A DNA stretch of 53,528 bases from CAYFFO01 sp964342485 (GCA_964342485.1 CAYFFO010000011.1:1-53528); one strand, 5' to 3'. Numbered from the stretch's first letter, positions 26,243 to 35,225 are shown. Numbers and translations: made by a program. The notes: generated by a model from the letters alone, not told the origin.

Positions 26243-27256
26243 CTATGCAAGTTTAAATATCAAGACGCTCGATATAATATAAAACATCATTAGTCCTACA
26301 GATTCTGGTGTACAATATCGGCCTAACCTTTGTCGAGGTCGCCAAATCAGTCCAACTAGAATAAAACTAGTCATTAACAGAACCAATAATCCAGTTATTG
26401 AATGGATTTGAGATATATTGTCCCAGAGCGGGCCACTAGTGTAGGCAGCATCGTCAGCAAAAAGTACAACCCCATGGTTAAACATGTTACTACCTAATAG
26501 ATTTGTGATTGCGAGCTCAGGAGCGTTTAGCCTTACCGCGGCGATTGACGTAGCTAATTCAGGTAGTGAAGTACTAATAGCCAGAAATTGTGTCCCTACG
26601 AAACTGGCTTCCCAACCCATTTCATGGGCGAGACCTTCTCCTGTTTTAGCGAGCAGCACAGAAGCCACGACTATTATTGCGGTAGATATAAAATATGTCG
26701 TAAAAGATTTCAGTAATTTTTCATTGTCGTAATTAGAGGTTTCTGTATTTACTTCTTCATGGCTGGTCGAAATACTTTGCTTGTAGACCATGTACATGCC
26801 TGTAATAAACACACCTAAAATAATCAATGATATAGGACTTAAAAACCACTCAGAACCGGTTTGGATATTTTTGTGTATGAGAATTGCAAGAACAGCAAGG
26901 GATGTTATAGCGACGGTAAGTCCTGCTATTAATGTGGTGGAAATATTCACACTATTAAGGATAGGACCGTTACGCCAGTAAGTATCTAGTATTCCTACTA
27001 TGGCTAAATTGACTAGGTTTGTGCCAAAAGCATCACCAGCAGCAAGGTCAGGGACGTCCAATAAAGCAATAGAACTAATGCCTATCCCTAATTCAGGAAT
27101 AGAAGTAGCAGTTGCTAGCATTACTACTCCAACAAATGATCTTCCCAATCCTGTTTTCTCAGCTATTATGTCAGCTGACCGAGTTAGAAATTTGGCACTA
27201 ATCAAGACAACCAATGCTGCAGCTATTAGCTGCAGCCACAGAAAGGTTAATGTCAT
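26243..27256 (-). CDS. Sodium/calcium exchanger family membrane protein
   Basis: A 337-residue inner-membrane cation antiporter of the CaCA/YrbG type with ten or eleven hydrophobic segments. The two alpha repeats of the family are clear: GVVMLATATSIPELGIG (about 43) with GDAFGTNLVNLA (about 73), and FVGTQFLAISTSLPELATS (about 223) with TNLLGSNMFNHG (about 251). The central acidic and polar loop (about 163-180) separates the halves. It would exchange Ca2+ or another divalent cation for Na+ or H+. No Shine-Dalgarno is seen. A small inverted repeat (GTTGT/ACAAC) lies just upstream of the ATG. The gene is divergent from plsY. Confidence 0.9.
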   Translation of the reverse strand: MTLTFLWLQLIAAALVVLISAKFLTRSADIIAEKTGLGRSFVGVVMLATATSIPELGIGISSIALLDVPDLAAGDAFGTNLVNLAIVGILDTYWRNGPILNSVNISTTLIAGLTVAITSLAVLAILIHKNIQTGSEWFLSPISLIILGVFITGMYMVYKQSISTSHEEVNTETSNYDNEKLLKSFTTYFISTAIIVVASVLLAKTGEGLAHEMGWEASFVGTQFLAISTSLPELATSIAAVRLNAPELAITNLLGSNMFNHGVVLFADDAAYTSGPLWDNISQIHSITGLLVLLMTSFILVGLIWRPRQRLGRYCTPESVGLMMFYIISSVLIFKLA

Positions 27257-27416
27257 TTTTGTTGTCTCGAAACAACAGTATTCAGATACTCGTAATAAGA
27301 TCTGATGTTATATAAGGGAGTCATAGATGTATTATACATGGTTACATCACAGATATTCCTATTTTATATACATATGAGATTTTCGGATTGTTGTATCCTA
27401 ATATGAAAGCAAACTG

Positions 27417-28001
27417 ATGGATATTTATTTTAAAGAAATAACTATAGTATTAGCTTCATATTTGTTCGGGAGTTTTTCTTTCGGATATTATCTCGTTCTA
27501 TTTAAAACAGGCGAGGATATTAGGTTGCTGGGCAGCTATAATGTTGGTGCTAAAAATGTTGGGCGTTTTTTGGGCAAGACTTGGTTTATCGTTACTTTGT
27601 TTGTAGACGTTGTAAAGGGAGCAATCCCTGTAATTATTTGTAAACTAATTGGTCTTGATTTATGGCTGATTTCAATAGTAATGGTTGCAGTTGTGTTGGG
27701 TCACATATGGCCTATGCAACTCCGTTTTCATGGTGGCAAAGGTTTTGCTACTACATTTGGAGGACTTGTAATCTTTGATATCTGGTTAATCGTTGTGTTG
27801 GGTCTTATTGGATTGATTTGTTGGAGGGTTACAAGTAATTTAACTTTAAGTGGTATCCTTAGTTTAGTTCTAATGCCCTTTATAGCGTTTACTTTAGGAC
27901 ATAAAGGAATGACTATTTGGTGCATATTATTATTGATGATTCTTGTCTTATTGGCCCACCGGAATAATTTAAAAGAATTACTTAAACGTAAACAGGAATG
28001 A
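27417..28001 (+). CDS. plsY: Acyl-phosphate glycerol-3-phosphate acyltransferase PlsY
   Basis: A 194-residue integral membrane enzyme that transfers an acyl group from acyl-phosphate to glycerol-3-phosphate, the first committed step of phospholipid synthesis in most bacteria. Visible motifs are LFGSFSFGYYL, LGSYNVGAKNVGR (the GSGNxGATN motif with two substitutions, about 38), GHIWPMQLRFHGGKGFAT (about 101) and AHRNNL (about 181). Five to seven hydrophobic segments fit the family. The ATG has no clear ribosome site. The stop overlaps an ATG (ATGA at 27998) that leads only to a TGA four codons on, in the frame of the next gene. Confidence 0.9.
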   Translation: MDIYFKEITIVLASYLFGSFSFGYYLVLFKTGEDIRLLGSYNVGAKNVGRFLGKTWFIVTLFVDVVKGAIPVIICKLIGLDLWLISIVMVAVVLGHIWPMQLRFHGGKGFATTFGGLVIFDIWLIVVLGLIGLICWRVTSNLTLSGILSLVLMPFIAFTLGHKGMTIWCILLLMILVLLAHRNNLKELLKRKQE

Positions 28002-28010
28002 TTTTTAGTT

Positions 28011-28015
28011 GAGGA
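28011..28015 (+). promoter_or_regulatory. Shine-Dalgarno placing an ATT start for the GNAT gene
   Basis: GAGGA lies 6 nt before ATT at 28022. The GNAT frame has no ATG, GTG or TTG between the in-frame TGA at 28010 and TTG at 28199, deep inside the domain. Confidence 0.45.
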
Positions 28016-28021
28016 TTTATT

Positions 28022-28576
28022 ATTAGTAGTAACAAAGATTTTATTTTTAAGCTTGCATCCGAGGACTGGGAGTTTAGTCTTATTGCTGATCTTAACTACG
28101 CTACCTTTGTTGAAGAGATACCTCAACATGAAACTAACAATTCAAAGAATCTTATAGATCGATTTCATAAGGAAAATAAATATTTCATATGTCTTAAAGA
28201 TAAACAGTTGATTGGTATGGTAGCATCTAGAGATATACGTCCTTTTTCTCTTGATGAAAAATTGGGTGGATTGGGGATTGATAATTATTTACCATCAGAC
28301 TTTATGAAGGTTGAAATCAGATTGCTATCGATTCAGAAAAAGAGTCGTGGTGGGAGGGTTATACAGGGTCTTTTGACTATGTTGGCAAGACATTGTGTTG
28401 AAAGAGGATATGATTTAGCTGTAATATCTGGAAACGTATCACAGTCTAAATTGTATCAAAGACTTGGTTTTGTACCATTTGGTCCAAAACTTGGAACGGC
28501 TGGGGCTTTATTTCAACCTATGTATTTGAATCTAATCAATATATCCGATAATTTTGGCAGTAGGTTTTATAGATAA
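28022..28576 (+). CDS. GNAT family N-acetyltransferase with a probable ATT start
   Basis: A GNAT-fold acyltransferase of about 184 residues. The first ATG in this frame, at 28208, would remove the first third. Upstream codons encode clear family sequence (FIFKLASEDWEF, LNYATFVEEIPQH, NLIDRFHKENKYFICL). The acetyl-CoA loop region is around RGGRVIQGLLTMLARHCVERG, with the final LYQRLGFVPFGP strand. No ATG, GTG or TTG precedes that region in frame, while ATT at 28022 has GAGGA 6 nt upstream. An alternative is ATG at 27998, overlapping the plsY stop, with a nonsense TGA at its fifth codon. The aminotransferase starts 1 nt after the stop, so the two products probably work together. The substrate is unknown. 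Confidence 0.75.
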   Translation: MSSNKDFIFKLASEDWEFSLIADLNYATFVEEIPQHETNNSKNLIDRFHKENKYFICLKDKQLIGMVASRDIRPFSLDEKLGGLGIDNYLPSDFMKVEIRLLSIQKKSRGGRVIQGLLTMLARHCVERGYDLAVISGNVSQSKLYQRLGFVPFGPKLGTAGALFQPMYLNLINISDNFGSRFYR

Positions 28577-28577
28577 T

Positions 28578-29639
28578 ATGGTAGATCTACTAAATAGACA
28601 TGTGAATCTTATGCCAGGTCCTGTTACCGTTTCGCCACTTGTGTCCCAGGCTTTTTCTATTGAACCAATATCCCATCGTTCTTCTAAATTTATGGAAAGT
28701 ATGCTTGAAACTAAGAAACGACTTTGTAGAATGGTTGGGACAAAGAATGTTCAAATCATGATGGGTTCAGGAACCTTAGCCAATGACGCAATTGCAGCGC
28801 AGTTATCTTTAGAGAACAGTTATGGATTAATGCTCAGCAACGGAGAATTTGGGGAGCGTTTAATCGATCAGGCATATAGGGCTGGACTGCAATTTGACGT
28901 CCTTAAAGAATCCTGGGGTAACTCGATTAATAAATCATCTATTGATACTTGCCTTGAAACAAAAAAATATAAATGGATCTGGTTTGTTCATTGCGAAACT
29001 TCAACCGGTGTTCTGAATGACTTAGATTATTTGAAGGACCAATGTAATAGGCTTTCTATTAAATTGGTCGTTGATTGTATAAGTTCCATCGGTACATTAG
29101 ATGTTGATTTGACGGGAGTGTTTTTGGGTTCTGGTGTGAGTGGAAAAGGATTAGCATCTTATCCCGGTCTCGCTTTTGTTTTTTATAATCACGACTTGAA
29201 GTCTAGTCTGGGTAGAATACCTAGTTATATGGATTTAGGATTACATTCATCGAAACAAGGCGTCCCATTTACAATGTCATCTAATCTGTTATTAGCGTTA
29301 AGTGCAGCACTATATAAATTCCAGACAAAAGAAATATTCCAAGAAACAAAAAAAACTTCTGACTGGTTAGCTGAACAATTTCAACTTCTTGGATTTCAAA
29401 TTATAGGTGACCCTGATTCGAGATCCCCTGCTGTAATAACAATTGAACTACCCAGAGAATTAAATTCGGTAAAGATGGGTAACAGCCTTGAGAAACTCGG
29501 ATTTTATCTTAGTTATAATAGTGAGTATTTACGGAATCGTAATTGGATACAAGTTTGCCTAATGGGAGAATTTAACAGGCCTGATTTAGACCTGTTGATA
29601 TCTGAAATGGTGACTCTCTTATCGCCTGTGGAAGTCTAA
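28578..29639 (+). CDS. Class V aminotransferase (alanine-glyoxylate/serine-pyruvate type)
   Basis: A 353-residue PLP-dependent aminotransferase of fold type I. The N-terminus reads HVNLMPGPVTVSPLVSQAF, as in alanine-glyoxylate and phosphoserine aminotransferases. MGSGTLANDAIAAQL (about 68) binds the PLP phosphate, VDCISSIGTLDVD (about 169) carries the PLP-ring Asp, and the Schiff-base lysine is probably in GVSGKGLASYPG (about 195). The frame extends back to TTG at 28554, but that overlaps the GNAT gene; ATG at 28578 begins 1 nt after the GNAT stop. No independent ribosome site is seen, which favours coupling to the GNAT gene. Amino donor and acceptor are unknown. Confidence 0.87.
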   Translation: MVDLLNRHVNLMPGPVTVSPLVSQAFSIEPISHRSSKFMESMLETKKRLCRMVGTKNVQIMMGSGTLANDAIAAQLSLENSYGLMLSNGEFGERLIDQAYRAGLQFDVLKESWGNSINKSSIDTCLETKKYKWIWFVHCETSTGVLNDLDYLKDQCNRLSIKLVVDCISSIGTLDVDLTGVFLGSGVSGKGLASYPGLAFVFYNHDLKSSLGRIPSYMDLGLHSSKQGVPFTMSSNLLLALSAALYKFQTKEIFQETKKTSDWLAEQFQLLGFQIIGDPDSRSPAVITIELPRELNSVKMGNSLEKLGFYLSYNSEYLRNRNWIQVCLMGEFNRPDLDLLISEMVTLLSPVEV

Positions 29640-29653
29640 TTGGGTTTGGTACA

Positions 29654-30679
29654 TTAGGTGACTGAAAGGGTAGGCGATCTAGGAGTTTCTATAATATCTG
29701 ATTGGGAAAGAGGAATTGCATCCTTCTGGTATACCTGGATTCGGTAAGACCCATAATCGGGAATAAACATTCGGAATTGGTTATCTACCCTTACCGACTT
29801 CGGCCCACCTCTCAGACGTCTTTGTGGTTCTATATCTGCCATTTCTCTTAAGCGTAATGGTTTCGCATTAGCTAGTAAATAAGCTCTACCTGATATAGAT
29901 AGAGATGCATCACCAGTGAATTGTTCAATATACTGCCCATCTTGATTAAACAATTGAATGCGATCATTTTCTGAATCAGCTACGTATATGTCACCATGCT
30001 TATCTACCGCTAAACCTGATGGCCTTCTAAATTCGCCTTTGCCAGTTCCTGAAGAACCTATAGAGAAGATAAATTTTCCGTTAGAGGAGAATTTTTGTAC
30101 GCGGTCATTTCTCCAATCTGATACATAAACGTCACCTATTTCATCTACCGCTATTCCCCAGGGCATGTTGAATTCACCACTATGAGTTCCAAATCTTCCC
30201 CAATTGATTAAGAATTCACCTTCGGTTGTGAATTTTTGTATTCGATGATTCATTGTGTCAACTACGTATAGGTTGTTATCAGGATCTAGTGCTATTCCAG
30301 ATGGTCTATCCAATTCACCTTCAAGGTGTCCATGTTGACCCCAAGAATTGATGTAGTCTCCTTGAGTACTAAGTACTGTAATTCTATTTAACGCTTCATC
30401 AGAGATTATCAGATTCTCGTCGCTATCTAGAATCATTTGTACTGGCCAAATCATTTGACCTTTTTTATTGCCATAGGATCCTATGTCTCCTAGATTAGAA
30501 TCGTCTTCCCAGGACACCCTCGATATCTTGGCCATACCTTCAATTCGACATAAAGAAAATACCCGTAAATCACTTGTCATCAAAACATCTACCGGATTAT
30601 CTATTATTCTCCGCATACCAATAGTTTTTAGGTACGGAAATCCTGCTCTTAATAACGAATATGGCCTTTGAGTTCTTAT
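29654..30679 (-). CDS. NHL-repeat beta-propeller protein, cassette 2, probable ATA start
   Basis: An NHL propeller of about 341 residues, third gene of cassette 2. Five or six blades of the type GEFxxPxGIAVDExGDVYVSDWRNDRVQKFS are visible, the best between residues 95 and 245. The first ATG is at 30616, but upstream codons encode family-like sequence (TQRPYSLLRAGFPYLKTIG) leading into the DNPVDVLMTSD segment that matches YRFPIDVLVAPDD of the cassette 1 protein. The upstream frame has no ATG, GTG or TTG back to the stop at 30716-30718. ATA at 30679 lies 8 nt after AAGGA and is the best start by position. No signal peptide. The binding partner is unknown; DUF1800 and DUF1501 products are natural candidates. 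Confidence 0.82.
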   Translation of the reverse strand: MRTQRPYSLLRAGFPYLKTIGMRRIIDNPVDVLMTSDLRVFSLCRIEGMAKISRVSWEDDSNLGDIGSYGNKKGQMIWPVQMILDSDENLIISDEALNRITVLSTQGDYINSWGQHGHLEGELDRPSGIALDPDNNLYVVDTMNHRIQKFTTEGEFLINWGRFGTHSGEFNMPWGIAVDEIGDVYVSDWRNDRVQKFSSNGKFIFSIGSSGTGKGEFRRPSGLAVDKHGDIYVADSENDRIQLFNQDGQYIEQFTGDASLSISGRAYLLANAKPLRLREMADIEPQRRLRGGPKSVRVDNQFRMFIPDYGSYRIQVYQKDAIPLSQSDIIETPRSPTLSVT

Positions 30680-30687
30680 TGGAAAAT

Positions 30688-30692
30688 TCCTT
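30688..30692 (-). promoter_or_regulatory. Shine-Dalgarno placing an ATA start for NHL cassette 2
   Basis: AAGGA on the minus strand lies 8 nt before ATA at 30677-30679. It is the only good ribosome site upstream of the conserved N-terminal segment; the ATG at 30616 has none. Confidence 0.4.
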
Positions 30693-30742
30693 AAATCAAA
30701 TTTTAATATTTTTATTCAATTTGAACTGTGAAATTGCAAAAT

Positions 30743-31888
30743 TTAAATAGTTTGCGTAAATGGATGAATTTGTTCAAATGAGCCTCCTACTATGTCAGTA
30801 GCGTCTATCCCAATCCATTGCTCTAATATTGTCCCGTAAATTCCTCTAAAATCTATTGTGTGTTCAAGGTCTTCTCCATTTGCCCATCGGTTTGAATCGA
30901 GGGAAGGATATTCGCTATAAAGTCCACCTTTAACCTTGTCTCCAATTATAAATGCGCCTCCGCCTGTTCCATGATCGGTGCCACTTGCATTGTCTTTGAT
31001 GCGCCTACCAAATTCAGTAAAAACTAGCATGGTTACATTTTCTGATGCATCTTGGGATCTAAGGTCATCAAAGAAATCAGATATAGCACGGGTGAGGTCT
31101 GCAAGTAATTGAGGGTGTGTAGGCACTTCGTTTGCATGGGTATCATATCCTCCATGGGCTGTATAAAGTATTCGGGTGCCTAAATTCGCTAGGTGAACTC
31201 TTGCTGCGTCTCGTAAGCTTTGTCCAATAGAGCTATTTCCATATTCGATTTCAGATTTATATAAAGCAGGGGCTTTCTTAAGTTGATCGGCTCCTTTTAT
31301 CACATCTAATCCTGTGCGAGCGAGGTAATCTGTGACAACACCAGTACCAATTGCTGGTGCGTACATTTGTTTAAATACATTCAGAGCTTCATTCCGGTCT
31401 TGATTATCATCTATACCAGTCATAAGACCATAATTTTCTAGATTACCAACTGATGTTACAGGTACTCCAGGTACTGCCAGTGCACGTGGAAGACCACGAC
31501 CGAAATTAACAGCTGTTAAGACGTTATTTCCTTTTGGATCAAGTTCTCTAGTAGCTTTACCAAGCCAACCTTCTGTACCTACTTCTACTGGTTCACATGT
31601 ATGCCATATATCCATTGCTCGGAAATGAGATCGGCTTGAATTCGGATATCCTATACCTTGAACTACCGCTACTTTCCCTTGATCGAACATGTTTTTAAGA
31701 GGTTCAGCCGAAGGATGCCAGCCGAGTCTATTATTCATAGGTATAACTTTATCTTCAGGTATTCCTACTACAGGTCTTGAGTCGTGATATACCGAACTCG
31801 TATACGGGATAAGGGTGTTCATAAAATCGTTCCCACCGGTAAGTTGAACAATTACCAGTACTTGTTCGTTGTTTCTGTTTTGTTTCAT
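30743..31888 (-). CDS. DUF1501 family protein, cassette 2
   Basis: A 381-residue DUF1501 protein, paralogue of 9267-10403. The same landmarks occur: VQLTGGNDFMNT, SRSHFRAMDIWHT, TAHGGYDTHANE and FTEFGRRIKDNASGTDHG. A frame from TTG at 31900 is open, but GGAG lies 6 nt before the ATG at 31888, which is preferred. There is no Sec or Tat signal, in contrast to many relatives. It lies 40 bp after the DUF1800 gene and upstream of the NHL gene, as in cassette 1. The alkaline-phosphatase-like fold suggests a metal-dependent hydrolase, with no known substrate. Confidence 0.92.
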   Translation of the reverse strand: MKQNRNNEQVLVIVQLTGGNDFMNTLIPYTSSVYHDSRPVVGIPEDKVIPMNNRLGWHPSAEPLKNMFDQGKVAVVQGIGYPNSSRSHFRAMDIWHTCEPVEVGTEGWLGKATRELDPKGNNVLTAVNFGRGLPRALAVPGVPVTSVGNLENYGLMTGIDDNQDRNEALNVFKQMYAPAIGTGVVTDYLARTGLDVIKGADQLKKAPALYKSEIEYGNSSIGQSLRDAARVHLANLGTRILYTAHGGYDTHANEVPTHPQLLADLTRAISDFFDDLRSQDASENVTMLVFTEFGRRIKDNASGTDHGTGGGAFIIGDKVKGGLYSEYPSLDSNRWANGEDLEHTIDFRGIYGTILEQWIGIDATDIVGGSFEQIHPFTQTI

Positions 31889-31928
31889 TTTGGACTCCAA
31901 TTCCGAAGTGATAATTTTTTATACAAGC

Positions 31929-33326
31929 TCATACAAATTGGTATTCAGTGGAAGAAACAATTAACTGAATCATTCGTATAATCCTGTTCTTACTTATAGT
32001 TCTATTTTTTTTGGTATTAAAAACGAGTTTGTCACCTGATTCTGCAAATTCTATCAAGGCAGATTGTGTCATATATCCAACTTTAATTGGTCCGACAAGT
32101 TCCAGGCAAACGTTCATGAATTCACGTGGCTCTAAAGAGCGTTTCTTAGAAAAGATCCTATTGATTATGTCTTGGATACCTGGAGTATGAACATCGCTAA
32201 CTTGATTTACAGCGAAGTTTATACGCTCATTTAAAGTTCCTCCGTCGATCCATTCTTTACCAGTATGCCATCCTTCAACGGTTGGGGGATTGAGTAATTC
32301 TTGCCCCATCGCTTTGATAGCATCCTGATATGGTCCCATGCCTGGAGACGGATGGGGAGTGGTTCCTGTGAGGTTTATTATACCTGTTACCAATTCCACT
32401 GGACTCTTTACTTTTTTTGCCTGTGAATTTTTGAAGAAGTCTGAATTGAATAATTGATTTAATACAGACTTAATATCTCCATTAGAAGTCAAGTAAGCTG
32501 ATACTAGGGTTCTAATCGCTTCTGGATCCTGAGGGGGGTCAATTTGCCATGCTGCTACCTGTGGTTCATCTGAAACAAAAAAATTATATAGGTGTCGAGA
32601 AATAAAAGTGGCTGTTGCAGGCTGTTTAACGATAATATCGATGATATCGTTGCCGTCGAAATTACCTGTTTCTCCAAGAAAATGTTTGATACCCCTGTCA
32701 TGTTCATCAGCTTTATATTTGAAAGCTGCGTCGTAGAGGCCGTGAGGGTAAAGTGGTAAAGGTTGATCAAATGTCCAGCCGGTGAAGGCTCTTGCGGCCA
32801 TTTTAACGTCAGATTCTGTATAGTTAGAGGCTCCCATCGAAAATAGTTCTAAAAGTTCCCGTCCATAATTCTCATTTGCTTCTCCGTTGATATTTTCATT
32901 ATTATCGAGCCAGTAAATCATTGCAGGATCGCGAGAAAGTTCAAACAGTATTGTTTTAAAATTTTGCATTCCAAATTTTTGAAACATTTCAATCTGTCGG
33001 TTCAGTGAAGTATGGTGCTCACTTTTAAAAAATGCAGTTGCAAAAATGTAATGCCAGAAAAGTGCCATCTTTTCCTGTAACGGTCTTTCCGTGTTAATCA
33101 TTCGGTAAATCCACCGAGCAGGGGGAGCATTAACGGTGTCCCAACCGTAGTATCGATTTATTAAATCTTCCTCTACTTCTTCAAATCGTTCAGGATTTAA
33201 TAAATCGTCAACTATTTCTTCATATGGGGTCAAAGATAAGTTTTCAAGCTTATATTGATTACAGCCGAATCCAGCTCTAGACATCAAATGAGAAATAAGG
33301 GCCGTATCCTGATTGTTTTTACTCAT
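31929..33326 (-). CDS. DUF1800 family protein, cassette 2
   Basis: A 465-residue DUF1800 protein, paralogue of 7814-9223. Shared segments are ISHLMSRAGFG (N-terminus), QEKMALFWHYIFAT (about 82), NENYGRELLELFSMG (about 145), ARAFTGWTF (about 170), HDRGIKHFLG (about 209) and PPTVEGWHTGKEWI (about 345). The PPVEGWHTGKEW region and C-terminal EYQFV ending match cassette 1 closely. No signal peptide and no clear ribosome site before the ATG. It is the first gene of cassette 2; the 297-bp region upstream is shared with the divergent amidohydrolase gene. Confidence 0.92.
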   Translation of the reverse strand: MSKNNQDTALISHLMSRAGFGCNQYKLENLSLTPYEEIVDDLLNPERFEEVEEDLINRYYGWDTVNAPPARWIYRMINTERPLQEKMALFWHYIFATAFFKSEHHTSLNRQIEMFQKFGMQNFKTILFELSRDPAMIYWLDNNENINGEANENYGRELLELFSMGASNYTESDVKMAARAFTGWTFDQPLPLYPHGLYDAAFKYKADEHDRGIKHFLGETGNFDGNDIIDIIVKQPATATFISRHLYNFFVSDEPQVAAWQIDPPQDPEAIRTLVSAYLTSNGDIKSVLNQLFNSDFFKNSQAKKVKSPVELVTGIINLTGTTPHPSPGMGPYQDAIKAMGQELLNPPTVEGWHTGKEWIDGGTLNERINFAVNQVSDVHTPGIQDIINRIFSKKRSLEPREFMNVCLELVGPIKVGYMTQSALIEFAESGDKLVFNTKKNRTISKNRIIRMIQLIVSSTEYQFV

Positions 33327-33623
33327 CTAATGACCATATAAATTCGTTAAGTATTTGGGGTATTCTACCTTAACAATATACGGTTAACAACGACAAATAT
33401 TGAGTCATTTGTATTCAAGGTTTTGTTATTTGCCTACGTTAGCTGGTTCAATATGTCATCCTGGTGAAGCAAATAATTTTTTACATAAAAGTGTGGCTTT
33501 ACAACAGTATTTCAATTTTGTACTGATTGATGCTTGCTAATATGTAGACATGGGGGCACAATGTGAAATCGTACCTGATATGTGATAAAAATATTTGAAT
33601 ATTAATATACAGGAGTTTCTAAA
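33327..33623. other. 297-bp divergent spacer
   Basis: This separates cassette 2 (-) from the amidohydrolase gene (+). I see no open frame with a ribosome site, no tRNA and no strong hairpin. Promoters for both directions must lie here, but I cannot single out a convincing pair of boxes. Confidence 0.5.
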
Positions 33624-35225
33624 GTGGTAGATTTGATTATAAGGAACGGTATTGTTATTGATGGTACAGGTAAAGAGCGTTTTAAGGCGGATATTATCGT
33701 AGATGATGGTCGCATTCAATATGTTGGTTCTGCAGATAGTATAGAGGCACTGAAAGAAATTGATGCTTCTGGACAAATAGTTTGCCCTGGATTTATTGAC
33801 ATTCACAGTCATTCGGATTTTCCAATATATGTAGACGGTTATGCACAAAGCGGTGTTAGACAGGGATTGACCACCTTGGTTACCGGGAATTGTGGGCATG
33901 GTCCTGCACCTGCACCAGATAAAGAACTGGCGAAAGTTGTAACGATTGGTTACAACGAAGATTGGGGTATTGAGTTTGCATGGGATACTTTTGAAGAATA
34001 TCTGGACTCCATTTTTCAACAAGGGCAATCAACCAACATCGCTCCTTTGGTTGGGCATGGTCCTATTAGATTGGCAGCAATGGGATTTGAATCTAGAAAT
34101 CCAACTTCAGCTGAACAAGAAAAAATGAATTCACTTATGGCTGAGGCTATGGAAGCAGGTGCTGTTGGAATGTCTACTGGTCTTGAATATTCTCCTGGCC
34201 AGCATGCTAGCGAATCTGAAATTACTGAACTAGCCAAAGTGGTGGCGAGTTTTGGAGGCTGTTATGCAAGCCATATTAGGAATAGAGGCGACCAATTCAT
34301 CGATGGTGTTCAAGAAGCTTTAAATATAGGGAACAAAGCTAACATACCGATCCAATTATCCCATCTAGCACCGCGACCATATGCTCCAAAAGGAGCCTTT
34401 GACGATATTCTTGAGATGATTGAATCAGCCCGGGTAAAAGGTCAACTTGTTGGGATTGATACATTCCCGGATAGATGGGGACCTGCACATCTTACTGATT
34501 TGTTACCTCCATGGGTACACGAAGGTGAAAAACAGGATGTAGTTAGAAAACTACGAGACCCCAAAACAGCTGAAATGTGTCAAGATTATTTAGAAAATCC
34601 AACTAATTTTTTACTGCGGCTTGGCAGCTTTGACAACTTCTACCTTACCAATTCTAAAATGAATTCTGAAATGTTAGAATACTCTTTAGAGGAGATATCT
34701 GGGTTGCTTGGCTTAAGTCATATTGAGACGATTCTTAAGTTAGCGGGGGATGATGGAGAAGACTTTTCAGGAGTTTTAATACGTCATATATTTGCCGACC
34801 AAATAGACCTAGATAAATTACTTCTAGATCCCCATTGTAGCGTAGGAAGTGATGGAGCAGTTACGTCTTTGGATGGGACACTGAGTGACCTCATAATGAA
34901 TAGGTCGAGCTTTGGATATGCTCCTAGATTCATCACAGAATATTCTATAAGCCGTAGATTAGTTAATCTTGAAGAAGCAATTCGTAAATTGACGTTTTTA
35001 CCAGCTGACTCTATAAACTTACAAAGTCGTGGATCAATCGAGCCAGGTATGTTTGCTGATATTGTAGTTTTTGACCTAGAAAAACTGCAAGATAATTCAA
35101 CTGATCAGATACCGCAAGCCTACCCAAGTGGTATAGAGATGGTATTTGTAAATGGGACAATTGTTTTTGAAAACGGCGATCATACGGAAAAGGTCCCGGG
35201 GCAATTGGTTTCAACCCGAGTATAG
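33624..35225 (+). CDS. D-aminoacylase-like metal-dependent amidohydrolase
   Basis: A 533-residue amidohydrolase of the N-acyl-D-amino-acid deacylase type. The beta-sandwich strand at the start (VDLIIRNGIVIDGTG) is followed by the HxH metal motif FIDIHSHSDF (about 60), the TTLVTGNCGHG segment with the conserved Cys ligand (about 88), YASHIRNRG (about 215), IQLSHLAP (about 243) and the catalytic Asp in VGSDGAVTS (about 411). The end returns to the beta-sandwich (GMFADIVVFD). The start is GTG at 33624 with AGGAG 8 nt upstream. It would release an amino acid from an N-acyl-D-amino acid or a similar amide or dihydropyrimidine-like substrate. Stands alone. Confidence 0.9.
   Translation: MVDLIIRNGIVIDGTGKERFKADIIVDDGRIQYVGSADSIEALKEIDASGQIVCPGFIDIHSHSDFPIYVDGYAQSGVRQGLTTLVTGNCGHGPAPAPDKELAKVVTIGYNEDWGIEFAWDTFEEYLDSIFQQGQSTNIAPLVGHGPIRLAAMGFESRNPTSAEQEKMNSLMAEAMEAGAVGMSTGLEYSPGQHASESEITELAKVVASFGGCYASHIRNRGDQFIDGVQEALNIGNKANIPIQLSHLAPRPYAPKGAFDDILEMIESARVKGQLVGIDTFPDRWGPAHLTDLLPPWVHEGEKQDVVRKLRDPKTAEMCQDYLENPTNFLLRLGSFDNFYLTNSKMNSEMLEYSLEEISGLLGLSHIETILKLAGDDGEDFSGVLIRHIFADQIDLDKLLLDPHCSVGSDGAVTSLDGTLSDLIMNRSSFGYAPRFITEYSISRRLVNLEEAIRKLTFLPADSINLQSRGSIEPGMFADIVVFDLEKLQDNSTDQIPQAYPSGIEMVFVNGTIVFENGDHTEKVPGQLVSTRV

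Noticed and set aside
27243..27280. GTTGT/ACAAC hairpin next to the exchanger start as a riboswitch
   Set aside because: Only a 5-bp stem with no conserved aptamer core; too small to support.
27728..28129. 133-residue antisense frame across plsY and the GNAT start
   Set aside because: Shadow of two real genes on the opposite strand, with no motif or ribosome site.
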